A stretch of 64,000 nt of DNA from Gambelia wislizenii (Eukaryota; Chordata; Lepidosauria; Squamata; Crotaphytidae): assembly GCA_030847615.1 (NCBI GenBank), contig JAUMIR010000001.1:162971001-163035000 (forward strand). The letters are read 5' to 3'. Of this stretch, positions 23,415 through 34,576 are shown piece by piece. The number at the start of each line of letters is the position of its first letter. Within the stretch, counting starts at the first letter, position 1. The notes beneath the pieces are model-generated. The model did no database searches. It saw nothing but the letters and a program-made list of their open reading frames with translations, and was not told where the DNA came from. The position numbers and the translations under genes are program-made.

Positions 23415-24077
23415 TTAAAAGGGGAGAAGCCAGTGCTCTATTCTGTGGCGTTGGTATATGCGACCTCCGCAAAAGGCAAAAAAGTCCACACAATCAGATT
23501 GCTGGAAGTTAACATAACACCTTAAATACTGTTCCAAAACCTGATTCATACATTCAATCTGACCATCACTCTGTGGATGATGGGAGCTGCTCAACTCCAA
23601 TTCGACTCCCAAAAGTTTTGTGAATGCCTTCCAGAACTGGGGGGTGAACTGAGCCCCCCAATCTGAAACGATCTTAGCAGGAACCCCATGTAACCTGTAA
23701 ATGTGTTGCAGAAACAATCTGGCTAGCTGGGGGGCTGTCGGGAGCTTCTTACAGGCCACAAAATGCGCTTGCTTTGAAAATAAGTCAGTCACAACCCAAA
23801 TCACGGTCTTTTTCCTACTCTTTGGTAACTCGACAATGAAATCCATACTGATTACCTCCCAGGGCTTAGTGGGGGTAGGCAAAGGTAGCAATAAGCCTTT
23901 CAGCTCCCCCCCTCCTTTTGCCATCGCACATGTGGGACACCCTTTGACATACTCCTCCACCTCCCTCCTCATTTTTGGCCACCAAAACTGCCATCGTGTC
24001 AGATGTAATGTCTTTACATATCCAAAATGCCCTGCACTTTTCACATCATGGCACTGTTTAAGGATGTCAGACCTCAT
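23415..24077 (-). pseudogene. Integrase zinc-binding and catalytic core
   Basis: A 220-residue frame. The HHCC zinc-binding residues are visible at H10, H17, C47 and C50. The catalytic triad is present as D79, D139 and E175; the last two are separated by 35 residues, as usual for retroelement integrases. The residue after D139 is W where R is the usual residue, consistent with a C-to-T change at a CGG codon. Upstream the frame is cut off by a stop near 24141. Past residue about 190 it shifts out of frame (odd QRHRIEHWLLPF end). Confidence 0.92.
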
Positions 24078-24140
24078 GGCCTCTGGAACATACAGGCGCT
24101 CCCCCTTCCAAGCTAGGCCCTCTCGTAGAGCTACGTCCCT

Positions 24141-24791
24141 TTAGTGAGCCAAAAACCATGGGTCGGTGGGGAGGGCCGCCGCCATTTGGGCCCGCCACCC
24201 ACCCCCATTGTCCATGGAGGCTGGGGGAGAGGGCGCTAAGGAGGGCAGAGTCAGAGATACACTGGGGTCTGAGGTCTCTGCGGGTGGCCTGCCATTCTCA
24301 CTTGCCCCAGAGTGCAAGCCTGGTCCCAAAGAGGGGCCTGCCGTGGTCTCCTGACATTTGGCCTTACTGTGGGTGAGAACTGCCAACCCCAAATGGGAGG
24401 GGGAGAAGACTGTGTCAATCACCTCCTTCCGTTTACTGTCATGTTGAGGGAGCCTGGACAAAGCGTCAGCTAGGAAATTCTTTTTTCCTGGGATGAACTT
24501 CAGGGTGAAATTAAAACGGTAAAAGAAACTGGCCCACCGAACCTGTTTAGGGTTCAAACGCCTTGGGGTTCTCAAAGCTTCCAAATTCTTGTGATCTGTC
24601 CAAACTTCAAAAGGTTTGGAAGATCCTTCCAACAGGTGGCGCCAGGTCTCTAAGGCCAATTTGATTGCACCCGCCTCCTTCTCCCACACCGACCAATTTC
24701 GCTCAGTCTCATTGAATTTTTTGGACAGATATGCACAAGGCCTAAGCTCCCCCTCTTCACCCCATTGTAACAACACCCCTCCCATCACCAC
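24141..24791 (-). pseudogene. RNase H domain of gypsy pol
   Basis: A 216-residue frame. It starts with VMGGVLLQWG, continues through CAYLSKKF, E-A-A-LALETWRHLLEG and the WTDHKNLEALRTPR motif, and ends with GKKNFLADALSRLP, the standard Ty3/gypsy RNase H blocks. The first catalytic Asp block lies at the junction with the RT frame, where a frameshift at about 24790-24800 breaks it. The remaining residues up to 24141 are a low-complexity linker ending in a stop. Confidence 0.92.
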
Positions 24792-25990
24792 GTCTGAAGC
24801 TCTACTTGAACCACCAAAGGTTGGGAGGGGTCAGGGTGTTTAAGGATCGGTTCAGAGGTGAAAAGCTTCTTCAGCTTCTCAAAGGCCCTTTGGCATTGAT
24901 CAGACCATACTATCTTTTGGGGAGGCTTCTCTGCCTTCCCCTTCCCCGTCTGTTTCTTTTCACCTACCCCCTTGGTTTTCAGCAGGTCAGTCAGAGGAAG
25001 GGCTACCGCAGTAAAGTCAGGGATGAAGGACCGGTTAAAGTTAGCAAATGCTAGGAAGCTCTGCAGTTGCTTCCTGGTCCTGGGGGCCTCACATGCACGC
25101 ACCCCCTTTATCTTCTCTGGGTCCATTTCTATCCCCTTGCTCAAGATGCGATACCCCAGGTAATCTAAGCGGCTTTGATGGAATTCACACTTTGACATTT
25201 TGGCATACAAATGGTTCTCCCCCAACTTAGTAAGCACCTTTTTGACCAATTTCACATGGGATGTATAGTCCTCGGAATAAATGAGTATATCATCCAAATA
25301 TACCAGTACCCCTTTGCACAAAAACTCTCTCAGTACATCATTAATTAAGTTCTGAAAAATTCCTTGGGTCCCGCTGAGTCCAAAAGGCATTACACAGAAC
25401 TCGAAGGCCCCTAATGGGTAATTAAAAGCAGTTTTCCATTCATCCCCTTCTTTGATCCGCACTCTGTAATAGGCTTCCTGCAAGTCCAGTTTGGTAAATA
25501 TCTTCCCCTTGGCTAAATGAGCCAGTATGGCCTTCATCAAGGGGAGGGGAAACTGATTTGACAGGCTGATAGCATTTAGGGATCTGAACTCCTGGCAGAG
25601 ATGAAGAGTCCCATCTGCCTTGCATCTAAACAACACAAGGGCCCCCAAAGGGGAGGTCGAGGGTCTAATGAAACCCCGGGCCAAGTTTTTGTCTATGAAC
25701 TCCCAGAGGGCATCCATCTCAGCCGGCATCATGGAATAGATCCTGGGTTTGGGCAGCTTGGTATCAGGGAGTATCTCAATAGCACAGTCAAAGGGTCGGT
25801 TGGGTGGTAAAATGTCACATTCCTTCTCCCCAAACACATACTGCCACTGTTTATATTCCACCGGTAACCCTTTCAGTTCCCCTTGGACAAGAACGGTTTT
25901 GCAGTTCCGAGGTTTGGCCCTTATAGGGATTCCCCCCCCCTCGGGAGGCCTCCCCCACCCCGTGCTCCTGCACACACACAGGATCTGCAA
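24785..25990 (-). pseudogene. Reverse transcriptase of gypsy pol
   Basis: The longest open frame in the window (401 residues). Conserved RT blocks in order: PLGALVLFRCKADGTLH (114-130), FTKLDLQEAYY with the first catalytic Asp at 169, MPFGLS (201-206), and the active-site YLDD at 231-234, followed by the GYRILSKGIEMDPEK and FLAFANFNRSFIPDF thumb and connection blocks. Residues 1-25 arise from a shifted frame over the linker. It is uninterrupted over the polymerase but cannot be part of a working polyprotein because both neighbours are out of frame. Confidence 0.95.
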
Positions 25991-26101
25991 AAGTCACTGT
26001 CTCTTTTACCCAGTCTATAACGGGATTGTGGAATTTCAGCCAGTTTAAGCCCACCACTGCAGCAGGAACAAGGCCTGGGCTTGTGTTTAGTTTTGGCTTA
26101 C
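25851..26101 (-). pseudogene. Protease C-terminal remnant of gypsy pol
   Basis: In the frame 25851-26249 the residues GLNWLKFHNPVIDW (67-80) match the block that follows the retropepsin domain in chromoviruses. The active-site DSG motif is absent. About 50 residues before it are simply the LTR read through. The junction at 26101/26102 between LTR and protease marks an internal deletion that removed the primer site, gag and most of the protease. Confidence 0.8.
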
Positions 26102-26417
26102 TGTGATGTGCTAAGAACACACACTCACATTCACTCAATAAGAATTCTTTATTGGTAAGGAAATGTGTGTCAGGAACGTAGAACAAAGCCGAAACTAAAC
26201 ACAGACTAGCACAAACCCCAGATAAACCCTTACAGCGTGAGAATGGCATTTAGGGAGGAGAAATGGTCCGGCCAGCACCTGGAGCTGCGACCTTGAATTG
26301 CTGTGGAGAACAGTGTTCCCAGGCCAACAAGGCGGGCTGGCACCCCTCCAAAGACAGAGAGGCCCAAGCAAAGAAAACAGGCCAAAGCCAGCCTCATGTC
26401 AGGGTCCTCCATGAATT
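26102..26417 (-). repeat. 5' LTR of the gypsy element, truncated, 316 bp
   Basis: Aligned without gaps to 22405-22720 of the 3' LTR. I count 13 differences, all transitions (about 4%), and about seven fall at CpG positions. The outer part that should continue to the TGTCAGG start is replaced by unrelated sequence after 26417. Confidence 0.93.
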
Positions 26418-26630
26418 GAAGTGACCGAAACACCCATTATTCTACAAAGGTCTTCCTTCACACTTCTGCCTATCCAACAATACAAGGTCACCTCAAACTG
26501 ATCAGTCTTAATGATCCAACCATTAACAGCAATTAACGAAGTCAGAGCTTCTATTGTTTAACTCTGGGAAATTCACTCAAACATTGTTCTCCAATCAAAA
26601 CCCCCCTTGAGGTTACAATATTGAGTATAA
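26418..26630. other. Unassigned sequence between gypsy LTR and next transposon
   Basis: No recognised feature. It carries the left TAA target copy of the next element at its end. Confidence 0.4.
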
Positions 26631-27621
26631 GGTCTTGTCTACACGATGAAAAATGTCACGCATTTATTTGAAAGATCAGCGATCTATACAGACCATCTTT
26701 CAAATAAATACGTGTCATTCAGAGGAGGGGGGCAAAACTTACCTTTTGGTCTGTGTGCAGCAGATCTGGGTCTTCCTCTGCATCTCTTGATCTCTCATAC
26801 AACTTTCAAATGGGTGAGTGTGTAAACACTCCTGTTCACATAGATACGCATAGGAGTGTGATCTGATTGGCTGGCCAAGTAGAGGGGGCAGGGCTTGGAA
26901 AGAAGGGATTCAGTGGCGGCCACCATTTTTTAAAGATATGCGAGATGATGGTGCTGCCGCTGTCCTCCTCCTCCATCCTCCTACTCCGTAAGACCCTGGC
27001 CCAGGTCCAGACCCCTTCCCAGACCCCTCCCCTCTGCTGCCACCATTCTGGGTGATTCTAGCTGCTGCGCCTTGGCTGCACTTGGAGACCCTCCCGTGAC
27101 CCCAACAGGCAGACAGACAGACGACTGGCCATGAGGGGCACCCAGCACAGCCACGGAGCACAGCCTCTCCCTCCTTCCCTCCCTTCAGCAGAGGATGGCT
27201 GCTGGACACCGTAGACCCCCTGCCCTGCCGCTGCTGCTGCCACCCCTTCTTCTTGTTCACCTTTGTGGGCACGGAGCGCCACCCAGACAGCTGTGCCAGA
27301 GGGAGCGAGAGTCGCCAGGGTACCTGAGCAGAGGACGAGGATGAGGAGAGCCCCCCAGAGAGCCTCAGGTGGAGTCCAGCCCCCCCCAGCCTGCCCATCC
27401 CCCTCCACCCTCCCTCCAGCATGGACCCCAGTATGGCTCCAGACCAGCCCCACCATGGTGCCTCTCTCCTCCTCCCTCCTCCCTTCCCAGCCCCACCGCT
27501 GCCGCCGGCTTTATGGGGGGGGGGTTAAAAATCATGTAGACAGGTCATTCACACTAGAACACCTGCCTTTGTGGATTTTCCCCCCCTGTACAGATCTTTT
27601 GCCCCTTGTGTAGATGAAGCC
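26631..27621. mobile_element. TTTACAC-family DNA transposon with GC-rich interior, 991 bp
   Basis: Left end GGTCTTGTCTACACG, right end GTGTAGATGAAGCC, perfect TAA target copies (26628-26630 and 27622-27624). A subterminal CTGATTGGCTGG block sits at 26863-26874. The interior from about 26930 to 27520 is strongly GC-rich, unlike anything around it. Two long minus-strand frames (26910-27422 and 27058-27456) are open there, one with a hydrophobic ALWGALLILVLCSG segment. No transposase motif is seen. Confidence 0.8.
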
Positions 27622-27834
27622 TAAATATTATCCCAAAACATGACCAAAGCATGTGCAGTTTTCTACATGCCATCACTCTGCCCATTTTCTGTGCAACCTC
27701 AGCACCAAGCCTAAGTATTCTTTGCTACACAAACCTCTGCTCTTCAGACAGGTAAAGTATAGTCCATCAACCCTGAAATCTTTTCATCTATCCCAATACT
27801 TCCTCCTAATTCTTCGCTAGCCTTTTGTGATTAC

Positions 27835-27990
27835 TTAAAGTGTGAGTGCATGTATGAGTGGTTCCATTATTATTTTCCAATAAAAACCATTTTTATTTTA
27901 CTCTTTGGCTTGGAGTTTCCTCAGTTAGTACTGGTATACACCGGTATAAAGATCCTGAAGTTACCCAACCTCTCGCTGCCATATTTTGAG
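27835..27990 (+). repeat. LTR-like repeat, second copy
   Basis: It shares an AATAAA-type signal, GTACTGGTATACACCGG and AAAGATCCTG with 14325-14437/15411-15485. The class is uncertain. Confidence 0.35.
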
Positions 27991-30146
27991 CTAATTAAAA
28001 TTCCCCAATCTAACATAATTTGACTGTCAGAAAATTCAGGTAATATTACCAGAGGCAGATTGATGATAATTCAGACTCATGTTGGTCTTACAATGTGATG
28101 CCAATGTCTGGCTTCGGAAACAGGAGACTGGCACATTTATATCCTGTCTACATATACAAGAGAAGGTGCCCACACATTAATAACATTTGAACAGATAATT
28201 CAGCATCCCCACAGAGGCTTCCTTGATCTATCATTGGCTTTTGGACAAACATACAGTTCCATAATAACATTGAAACAGGCTGGGAAGACAGAAGTTCAAG
28301 CTGACATAACAGTTCATCCATGATGTGGGAGTTATTCATAGGCAGGGGGGAAAGACACTTTTGTGGAAGCCTGAAACTTGTTTATTGTGTATGGCAATAA
28401 ATAATTCTCTCCCTTAGCTCCAGCAAATGGGTATCTTACGTTTTAGAGAAGATAATTCTGATGTTCCTCTGTATATTTACTATGCCCTATTAGCAAGGAT
28501 TTTTGTGACTTTCCAACCAAATCTGCTTCTGATCTAACATGTTAACTTGGCTTCTAGTATTCACCGTATTTCTTATATTAATATTTGTACAATTAGAGAA
28601 AATAAGGAAACATTTAGAGGGGAAAGTAAGATTCCAAAATCAAAGATTTCTTCTCAGTTATTTGGGTATCAAACTGCCTTCTTCATTGCCAGTATGGCTT
28701 CCTGTGCAGATGTACATTTATTTTATTCTCGTGTGCAATAATGAATAATTTTAAAAGGTTTCTCCTCACATGGTGACAGTATGAGAGTTGGTGTGCAATT
28801 TTCAATTCTTTTTGGACTTTGGGACTATTTTGCCAAAAAAAAAAAAGGAAAAAAAAAAGAAATGAATTTAAAAACAAAAAATAAAAATCTGAAACAAGGG
28901 TTTGTTGCCAGCTTCCAAACTCTGGCTCGTTCAAACCATAGTTTGTCATCCCTACCTGTAGCTTGTCCCTGACTTGTTTCCCCAGCTGTCCACCATGCAA
29001 CAATAGACAAACTAAAAAGAACTTAACAAACTAAAAAAGGTTTGTTGGTTATCTGCTGTGCTGTTCATTGGTTAAGCAACAAAACAAGGATTTATCATAA
29101 TGTACAAGTATGTCCGTAGGTGAATTCTAACTACATTTATTTCAAAATGAGCTCAGTTTATTTTAGGGTAAGATTACTTAGGGTAAGATTAACTTAGGGT
29201 AAGAAACTTAGGGTAAGATTAACTGTAAGAAGCAGAGAAGGTGGAACCAGGCTTCATCCAGGGATATTTCTTCCTTGAATTTCAGACCACACATAAGTAT
29301 TCCTTAGGAACACCTGTGGGTTTCGGACCATTGCATTTAGTTAGCACGATGCCTAGGTTGTGCTGAGACAGAGAGGCTGGATACTGTATTATGTGAGATA
29401 AATAGGAAGGCCACAACTTTAAAAAATCAGCTACATTCATAACTATTATCTTCCTCAGAGTGTAGGCAAAGTAAGGTTGGGGGGACATGAGGCCCGATGG
29501 TTTCAAGCCCAGCAAATGTTCAAGCGGGGCAGCAAGCCATGGAGCTGTGGTAAACATCTGGCAGGGCTTGCCGTATCAGCCAATCAGTGGGAAGTAAACA
29601 ATCCACTGAAGGTGAGATCACCTGCACCTGCCTAGACTGCAGGTTCTCCCCCTCTTCTGTCCATCTAGTCTCCCCCAATTTAACTCGTGTCTGATGTCTC
29701 CTCTTCCCATCCATATCTTCCAGTTGTGATAGAGCAGTGAGAGCAATTGGAACACTTGTTATGAAGTGGCGAAGCACCAATTACAAATACAACACAGAAA
29801 AACCAATTTTAAAAGGCCCCACAAGAAATGGGGAGAAGCCCCTGGGAAGGCAAAAAAAAACCATGCTATAATAACAGGGGGGGGGATTACTTAGCCCCCA
29901 AAGGCAACCAGCCACAGCCTGGGTATTCACAAGAAGCGTGACACAACATAGGGTAGGAGGGTGGGTCTCAGCTGAAAATGGCCACCTACCATTTGAGCAG
30001 GCCTATACATGCCTGCCAGATCACACATGAAGTATCATGGGATTTGTAGTCCTTCAAGACTTCCCATGAGAGCTAGCATGTTCCATCGCAAGACTAAGAA
30101 ATAGAGAACTGATAATGCCAATTGTGATGATTTAGCAAGTGACTTT
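27991..30146. other. AT-rich stretch without a gene; minisatellite at 29162
   Basis: A-runs at 28836-28860; a TTAGGG-containing minisatellite (listed separately); a GGGATTTGTAGTCC motif of a dispersed repeat at about 30040. No exon-like frame. Confidence 0.4.
29162..29224. repeat. Short minisatellite containing TTAGGG, four copies
   Basis: The unit is close to CTTAGGGTAAGATTAA and varies from 13 to 17 bp. TTAGGG occurs once per unit, always followed by TAAGA. It is not a simple telomeric array. Confidence 0.85.
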
Positions 30147-30206
30147 GGACTTTATCAGGCCAGCATCTAAAAACACTGTAATTCCACTATTGAGAAAAGC
30201 AGAAAC
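30147..30206. mobile_element. Left-end fragment of a CTTTATCAG-family element
   Basis: GGACTTTATCAGGCCAGCATC matches the family start, but no matching right end is seen before the palindrome at 30210. The palindrome may have inserted into it. Confidence 0.45.
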
Positions 30207-30209
30207 AAA

Positions 30210-30549
30210 AGAGATTTTCACATGCGTAAAGTATTCCCAATGCAGATCAGGACAGACTTGTCTCTCTCTCGGAAGCAGCACCGCATTTCGCACACCCACT
30301 TCCCTCTCCCGATCTCCCGTCATCATCACTCTGTGCTCGTTCCATTTCCCTCCCGATACCTTCCATGATTTTTTTTATTAATGGGGGTTTGTCGTTAATA
30401 AAAAAACTGCAGAAGGTATCAGGGGGGGGAATGGAACGAGCACAGAGTGATGATGATGGGAGATCAGGAGAGGGAAGTGGATGTGTGAAACACGGCGCTG
30501 CTTCTGTCCCAATCTGCACTGGGAATACTTTACGCGTGTGAAAACCTCC
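30210..30549. mobile_element. Palindromic CTTTATCAG-family element, 340 bp
   Basis: The left end AGAGATTTTCACATGCG and right end CGCGTGTGAAAACCTCC are inverted, with AAA on both sides (30207-30209 and 30550-30552). The arms pair along most of the length and meet at TTATTAATGGGGGTTTGTCG/TTAATAAA (about 30376-30402). Blocks such as CTCTGTGCTCGTTCCATT and GGAAGCAGC(A)CCGC are shared with the copy at 60826, making them one subfamily. Confidence 0.88.
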
Positions 30550-30552
30550 AAA

Positions 30553-31947
30553 GTGGTGTGACTGCAGTTATTATTGCATGTCACCATAATTGTGCGATAC
30601 TACTGCCATGGGATCATTGCATGACCACAGCTAGCAGTTTAAGAATGGGATTTTACTTCTGTGGTTTTGTATGGGCAAGATTTTGACTGTTCTCCTGAGA
30701 AGACACAACTTTGTTTAAACACATCAAAAGCACATAAATAACGAAAGAAATTAACAAACATGCTTTCACTGTGTCTTTTCAGCTTCTCTGAACTGAATGT
30801 TTTTTGTGTGAAAGGAGGGTGATATGAGACCTTGGAAAGTTTATGGATCTTCTCAGGTGCTGAATATGTTACAATTTTATGGATGAATACTTTCCATATC
30901 ACAATTAAAGGCATATGGCTCAAGTAGCAGATTGAACTTTACTTGGATAAGTATTCCCTTCTGGCACTAAACACCATGCCTTTAGTATTCTAGACACAGC
31001 AGGAGTAACCAATGCAAACAACTGTCCCAAGGTCAGCTTTCAAACAGTATGACGTACAGCTCAGGCTGTTGCTCCACTGAACTGAAATGGTCTTGAGCCC
31101 TACCTGCCACAAGCTATTATCTTCTGTCTCCTAGAAATTGATTATTGCAGAAGGATGGCTTGTTATGCAACCCAAATGCAGAGCATACTTCAGCTTCTGT
31201 CTGCTTTTACTGAGTGAGTACAGGTAGCTCAGGACAGTAATATATTTTTGCTGCACTACATATGGTATCAGCTATCATTAGCAATAACTCACTTCACGTA
31301 CTTATGAGATTAGGAGACTACTGGAGCATATTACATGGTTAGCCTCACTGCAAGATTTTCATCCCCCAGTGATAATGTTTAGTATATTTCAGTCTCTATA
31401 TCCCCAGTGCTCAGGCTGTGAGTACCTTTGTTTATGTAGCCAAAATGGTATCACACCACACACAAGGAGGAAATGGCAGCAGGCCTGGGTTTGCTGAAGT
31501 ATTTTTTTGCTGAAGTATTTTTTTAAAAGACACCCTTAATGGGTTGAACGTCAAAGGGATCCTAATGAGGACCAAGCATGTTCAGTGACCACAAAAGGCT
31601 GGCTGAAATTTGGCCCCAGGAGCGGGGTGGGGAATGGAAAGAAAATCAAATGGCTAGGACAAGGAGTGGAAGGAAATGGAGTACCTAAAACTGTGGACAA
31701 AAAGTTCAGGACTGTATTACAGATCCTTCCTATAAGAACAATTATCTTAATGATATCCAGATAATTCCTTACTCTCCAGATGTCCTTACAGTGCCACTTC
31801 CACAACTTCTTCTACCTCTCCATCACCACTTGGAAATCTGAAGTGACCCAGTCCCAGAAGCATACCCTCCAAGAGTGCCAATTTGGCAGCAATAGTTCTG
31901 ATTAATCCTGTCCTCCCACTTTTTCATCTGTTTTTAAAATGTCCCAG
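30553..31947. other. AT-rich stretch without a recognisable gene
   Basis: A small duplication, GCTGAAGTATTTTTTT, occurs twice in tandem at about 31493-31526. Nothing else supportable. Confidence 0.4.
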
Positions 31948-32573
31948 GGGTTGTCTTATCAGTCAAAATAATCCTCATAGAATTTGCTTGGAATCCTAAC
32001 TGTCCTTATGGCACTCTGCATCAGACCGCAGTATTCAGAAGGAGTGGGGGGCAAATCCACCATAAACTCCACCAGAAAAGCCTTTACAGCTTTTCCCATA
32101 TTTTTTTTTAAAAAAGCTCCATAGAGAATATGCATTGTCAATCGTTTGTACAATTGGATTCACATTCATTCACATTTGCAAAACAGCAGAAATGGACACT
32201 GATTGGTCGGACGTGGCCAAGGAGTGGAGCTTTCTAACAAGGCAAAGATTTTTGCAATTAGCGATTGTGTGCTCAGGCAACAAAACATTTATTTATTTAT
32301 TTATAAACATTATTTATTTAGTATTTTTATTTATTTATAATATCGCAAATTCACACCTTAGATAATGCTTTTTTTAAAAAAAAATACTGTTCAGCGTTGG
32401 CATTTGGTGACAATAAAAATGTGAGTAATTCACTCACGGCCATCATCTTGATTCACAGGCATGCCCTTTGCCTGCAATTTAGCCAGAAAACCATTAAGAC
32501 AAATAGAAGCTGCTGTGAATTGGCATTAGTGCACATCAATCCACATTTTCCTCTCATATAGATAGCCCCCCCC
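31948..32573. mobile_element. TTTACAC-family-like DNA transposon, about 626 bp
   Basis: The left end GGGTTGTCTTATCAG and right end ATATAGATAGCCCCCCCC are weakly inverted. CAG lies on each side (31945-31947 and 32574-32576), but a C-run makes the exact edge uncertain. A subterminal CTGATTGGTCGGACGTGG (32200-32217) and AATCCTCATAGAATTTGC near the start align with the copies at 37688 and 56425, which supports family membership better than the ends do. Confidence 0.6.
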
Positions 32574-32576
32574 CAG

Positions 32577-33664
32577 TTTTTCTCTCTTCCCCTCAAGTTC
32601 CCTCTTTGTTCTCAGTTTACTTCAATTGCTGTAAACTGAGTTCAAAGTGCAAATGTGGTTAGCTTTCAACTCAGCTGGGGGGAAGAGGAGAAGAGAAGGC
32701 AGAATCTTGCCCCTCCTAGTAGGCTCAGGCAAAAACAAACTGCTGCAGATTCTCTTGGCTTGCGTGTCCTTCCTCATTAATAACCTTTGCCATCTTGATC
32801 ACACTCTGGTGTTGGTTGGCCACACATGTCCTGGTTTAATCTGTGAAATGTTGGAGGGTATGCAGAAGGAATATACAGCAAGCTTTGTCTATATTTCTTG
32901 TTCTCAAAATAAAACCATAGTTTAGCCATTATGCAATAAGCCTGTAAAGATTGTTTCAGCAGCAGCAATGCAATATCAGTGTGCCCACATTTTGAGTAAG
33001 CATGGAATGACGAGTGTTAATCTGCAGTTCAAATTTGCCCACTTGCTGAGGTGTAGCTCCAACTCTTACCTTCTTGCTTTAAATCAAAGGCCGTTTTTCC
33101 CTCCTCTTTGGGAATATGTTACCATTTGTAACATGTATTTTGTCACTGTTTCTGAGTGCTTTTCACTTGACTTTAAAACAAACAATCCAAAGTGGCATGT
33201 CAGGGAAGTATTGCATTCATCCACTCCTGAGTATTATTCTACAGTATCTCAGCATGTTCTTTCAAATGACAACATAGCTGCCTCCTCAGGGAGCTTTCTC
33301 TACAAAGTATAAAACAAAAACAAAAACTAGGCCTGTATGAGTCCAACATACAACATTCATACAACGAAGCCAATTTCCTAACATATACCCATGGTTAATG
33401 GCCTCTTTCCAGAGATTTTTGAGTGCTGTGCTGTGGGAGGTTCCCAGGAACTGCTGCTCTTGAGAACTGCTCTTTGCCAAAGAAATTTTCATTGGTGACC
33501 TTACCAAGAAATACAGAATAAAGTGTAAAGAGTGAGCATGGGGTCTACTAAATGTCTTTTCTTTGACAAGATATGGGAGAAACTCTACTTAGCTAGTTTG
33601 GAATTTGCATTTAGAAAACTGGACTACACCCCCCTCAACATGGAAAATCAATCATTGTATTCAA
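32577..33664. other. No gene seen
   Basis: Mixed-composition sequence. Short frames only (the longest is 114 residues at 32968-33312) without a recognisable domain. Confidence 0.4.
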
Positions 33665-33910
33665 GGCCCCATTCACACTACACAACTATAGCCCTATTAT
33701 TCCATTCTAACTGGCTTGGCAATATCTCATGGAACCCTGGGGTTTGTAGTTTGTTTAATGGCCTTTCTAGCATTAGACATTAGAGCACCTCTCTGGCTAA
33801 AAATACTAAATGTCCCTCCCTAAACTGCCAGTTCCAAGATTCCACAGGATGGAACCATGGCAGTTGAAGCAGAATCATCATGCTATATTTGTATAATGTG
33901 AAAGGGCCCC
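33665..33910. mobile_element. hAT-like MITE with GGCCCTTTCACAC-type ends, 246 bp
   Basis: GGCCCCATTCACACTACAC at the left and ATGTGAAAGGGCCCC at the right. The interior GGGGTTTGTAGTTTGTTTAATGG-type and CCTAAACTGCCAGTTCC blocks match the copies at 10134 and 56293. No target duplication is readable. Confidence 0.65.
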
Positions 33911-34360
33911 AGGTCTTAAAGCCTCCTCATATATAAAAATGAGGCCAGAGCCAGTGGGAAACTTGCCCAGAGATAGGGAATGAGCCTCCCACAAAGCCCA
34001 GCAGTAGGGCCCATTTGTCATGTTTGATGTACATAAGGCCACATGGGATGTGAGCTTCAGTGAGAATAGCAGCTGTCAAAAATGCTTTCAGCTCCCTCCC
34101 ACCAATGCTTGGAGTTGCCATATGACTTGATTAACTGGACTATACTAAAATTCTGGCCCATTTATCTAGAGTAACCTCTGGCCTGCTTCCACAATCAACC
34201 CAAAAACAGTTCCAGCCCTTCTGTGACATCACAAGGACCCACCTTCAGGTCTTAGGTTTTGACCCTGAAATTTCAGGGGATGGGATACTACAGACCTGAC
34301 AAACTCAGATGAGATATAACTTCTGAAGCACCTCCTTCTGCCTGCTACATCAACTTTCTA
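33911..34360. other. No gene seen
   Basis: No structure that I can support. Confidence 0.35.
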
Positions 34361-34563
34361 GGTGCCGTTTACACGATGAAAATGTAGTGGGAAGAATTTG
34401 TGTCGAACCCTGGTTGTTTACACATACATCGGGTCGGACACATGTTTTTCGGAAGGGGGGACACCATTTATCCCACAATCCACAGGACTTTCAGTCCTGT
34501 GGTTTGTGCAGGCTTTTTAAAAAGTCATGGGAGGATTCGGAAAATCGGAAATGTAAACAGCCC
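34361..34563. mobile_element. Short TTTACAC-family element or fragment
   Basis: The left GGTGCCGTTTACACG and right ATGTAAACAGCC are inverted. The segment GAAGAATTTGTGTCGAACCC, TTGTTTACACATACATCGGG and TTCGGAAGGGGGG parallels the left 130 bp of the copy at 43695. It contains the hairpin CCACAGGACT / AGTCCTGTGG (about 34481-34502). No target duplication was found, so the right edge may be wrong. Confidence 0.5.
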
Positions 34564-34576
34564 GGGACCAAAAATC

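Larger units (their letters stand above)
22405..26417 (-). mobile_element. Ty3/gypsy chromovirus (LTR retrotransposon), gag-deleted and inactive
   Basis: Two LTRs in the same orientation flank about 3.34 kb of pol on the minus strand. The order is a protease remnant, reverse transcriptase, RNase H, integrase with HHCC and DDE motifs, a GPY/F module and a C-terminal chromodomain. That order and the chromodomain identify the chromovirus branch of Ty3/gypsy. No gag, no nucleocapsid zinc knuckle and no protease active site are present: the 5' LTR runs straight into the end of the protease region. Several frameshifts and at least one stop split pol. The outer edge of the 5' LTR is cut short by about 37 bp, so no target duplication can be read. 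Confidence 0.95.

Noticed and set aside
24785..25990. Functional host gene derived from a retrotransposon RT
   Set aside because: The frame lies between matching LTRs and its neighbours are frameshifted; it is part of one decayed chromovirus, with no sign of domestication.
27058..27456. Signal-peptide-bearing host gene
   Set aside because: The frame lies inside a transposon with defined ends; without an expressed match it is treated as a possible captured fragment only.
29162..29224. Telomeric array
   Set aside because: Units are 13-17 bp with only one TTAGGG each; no run of consecutive hexamers.
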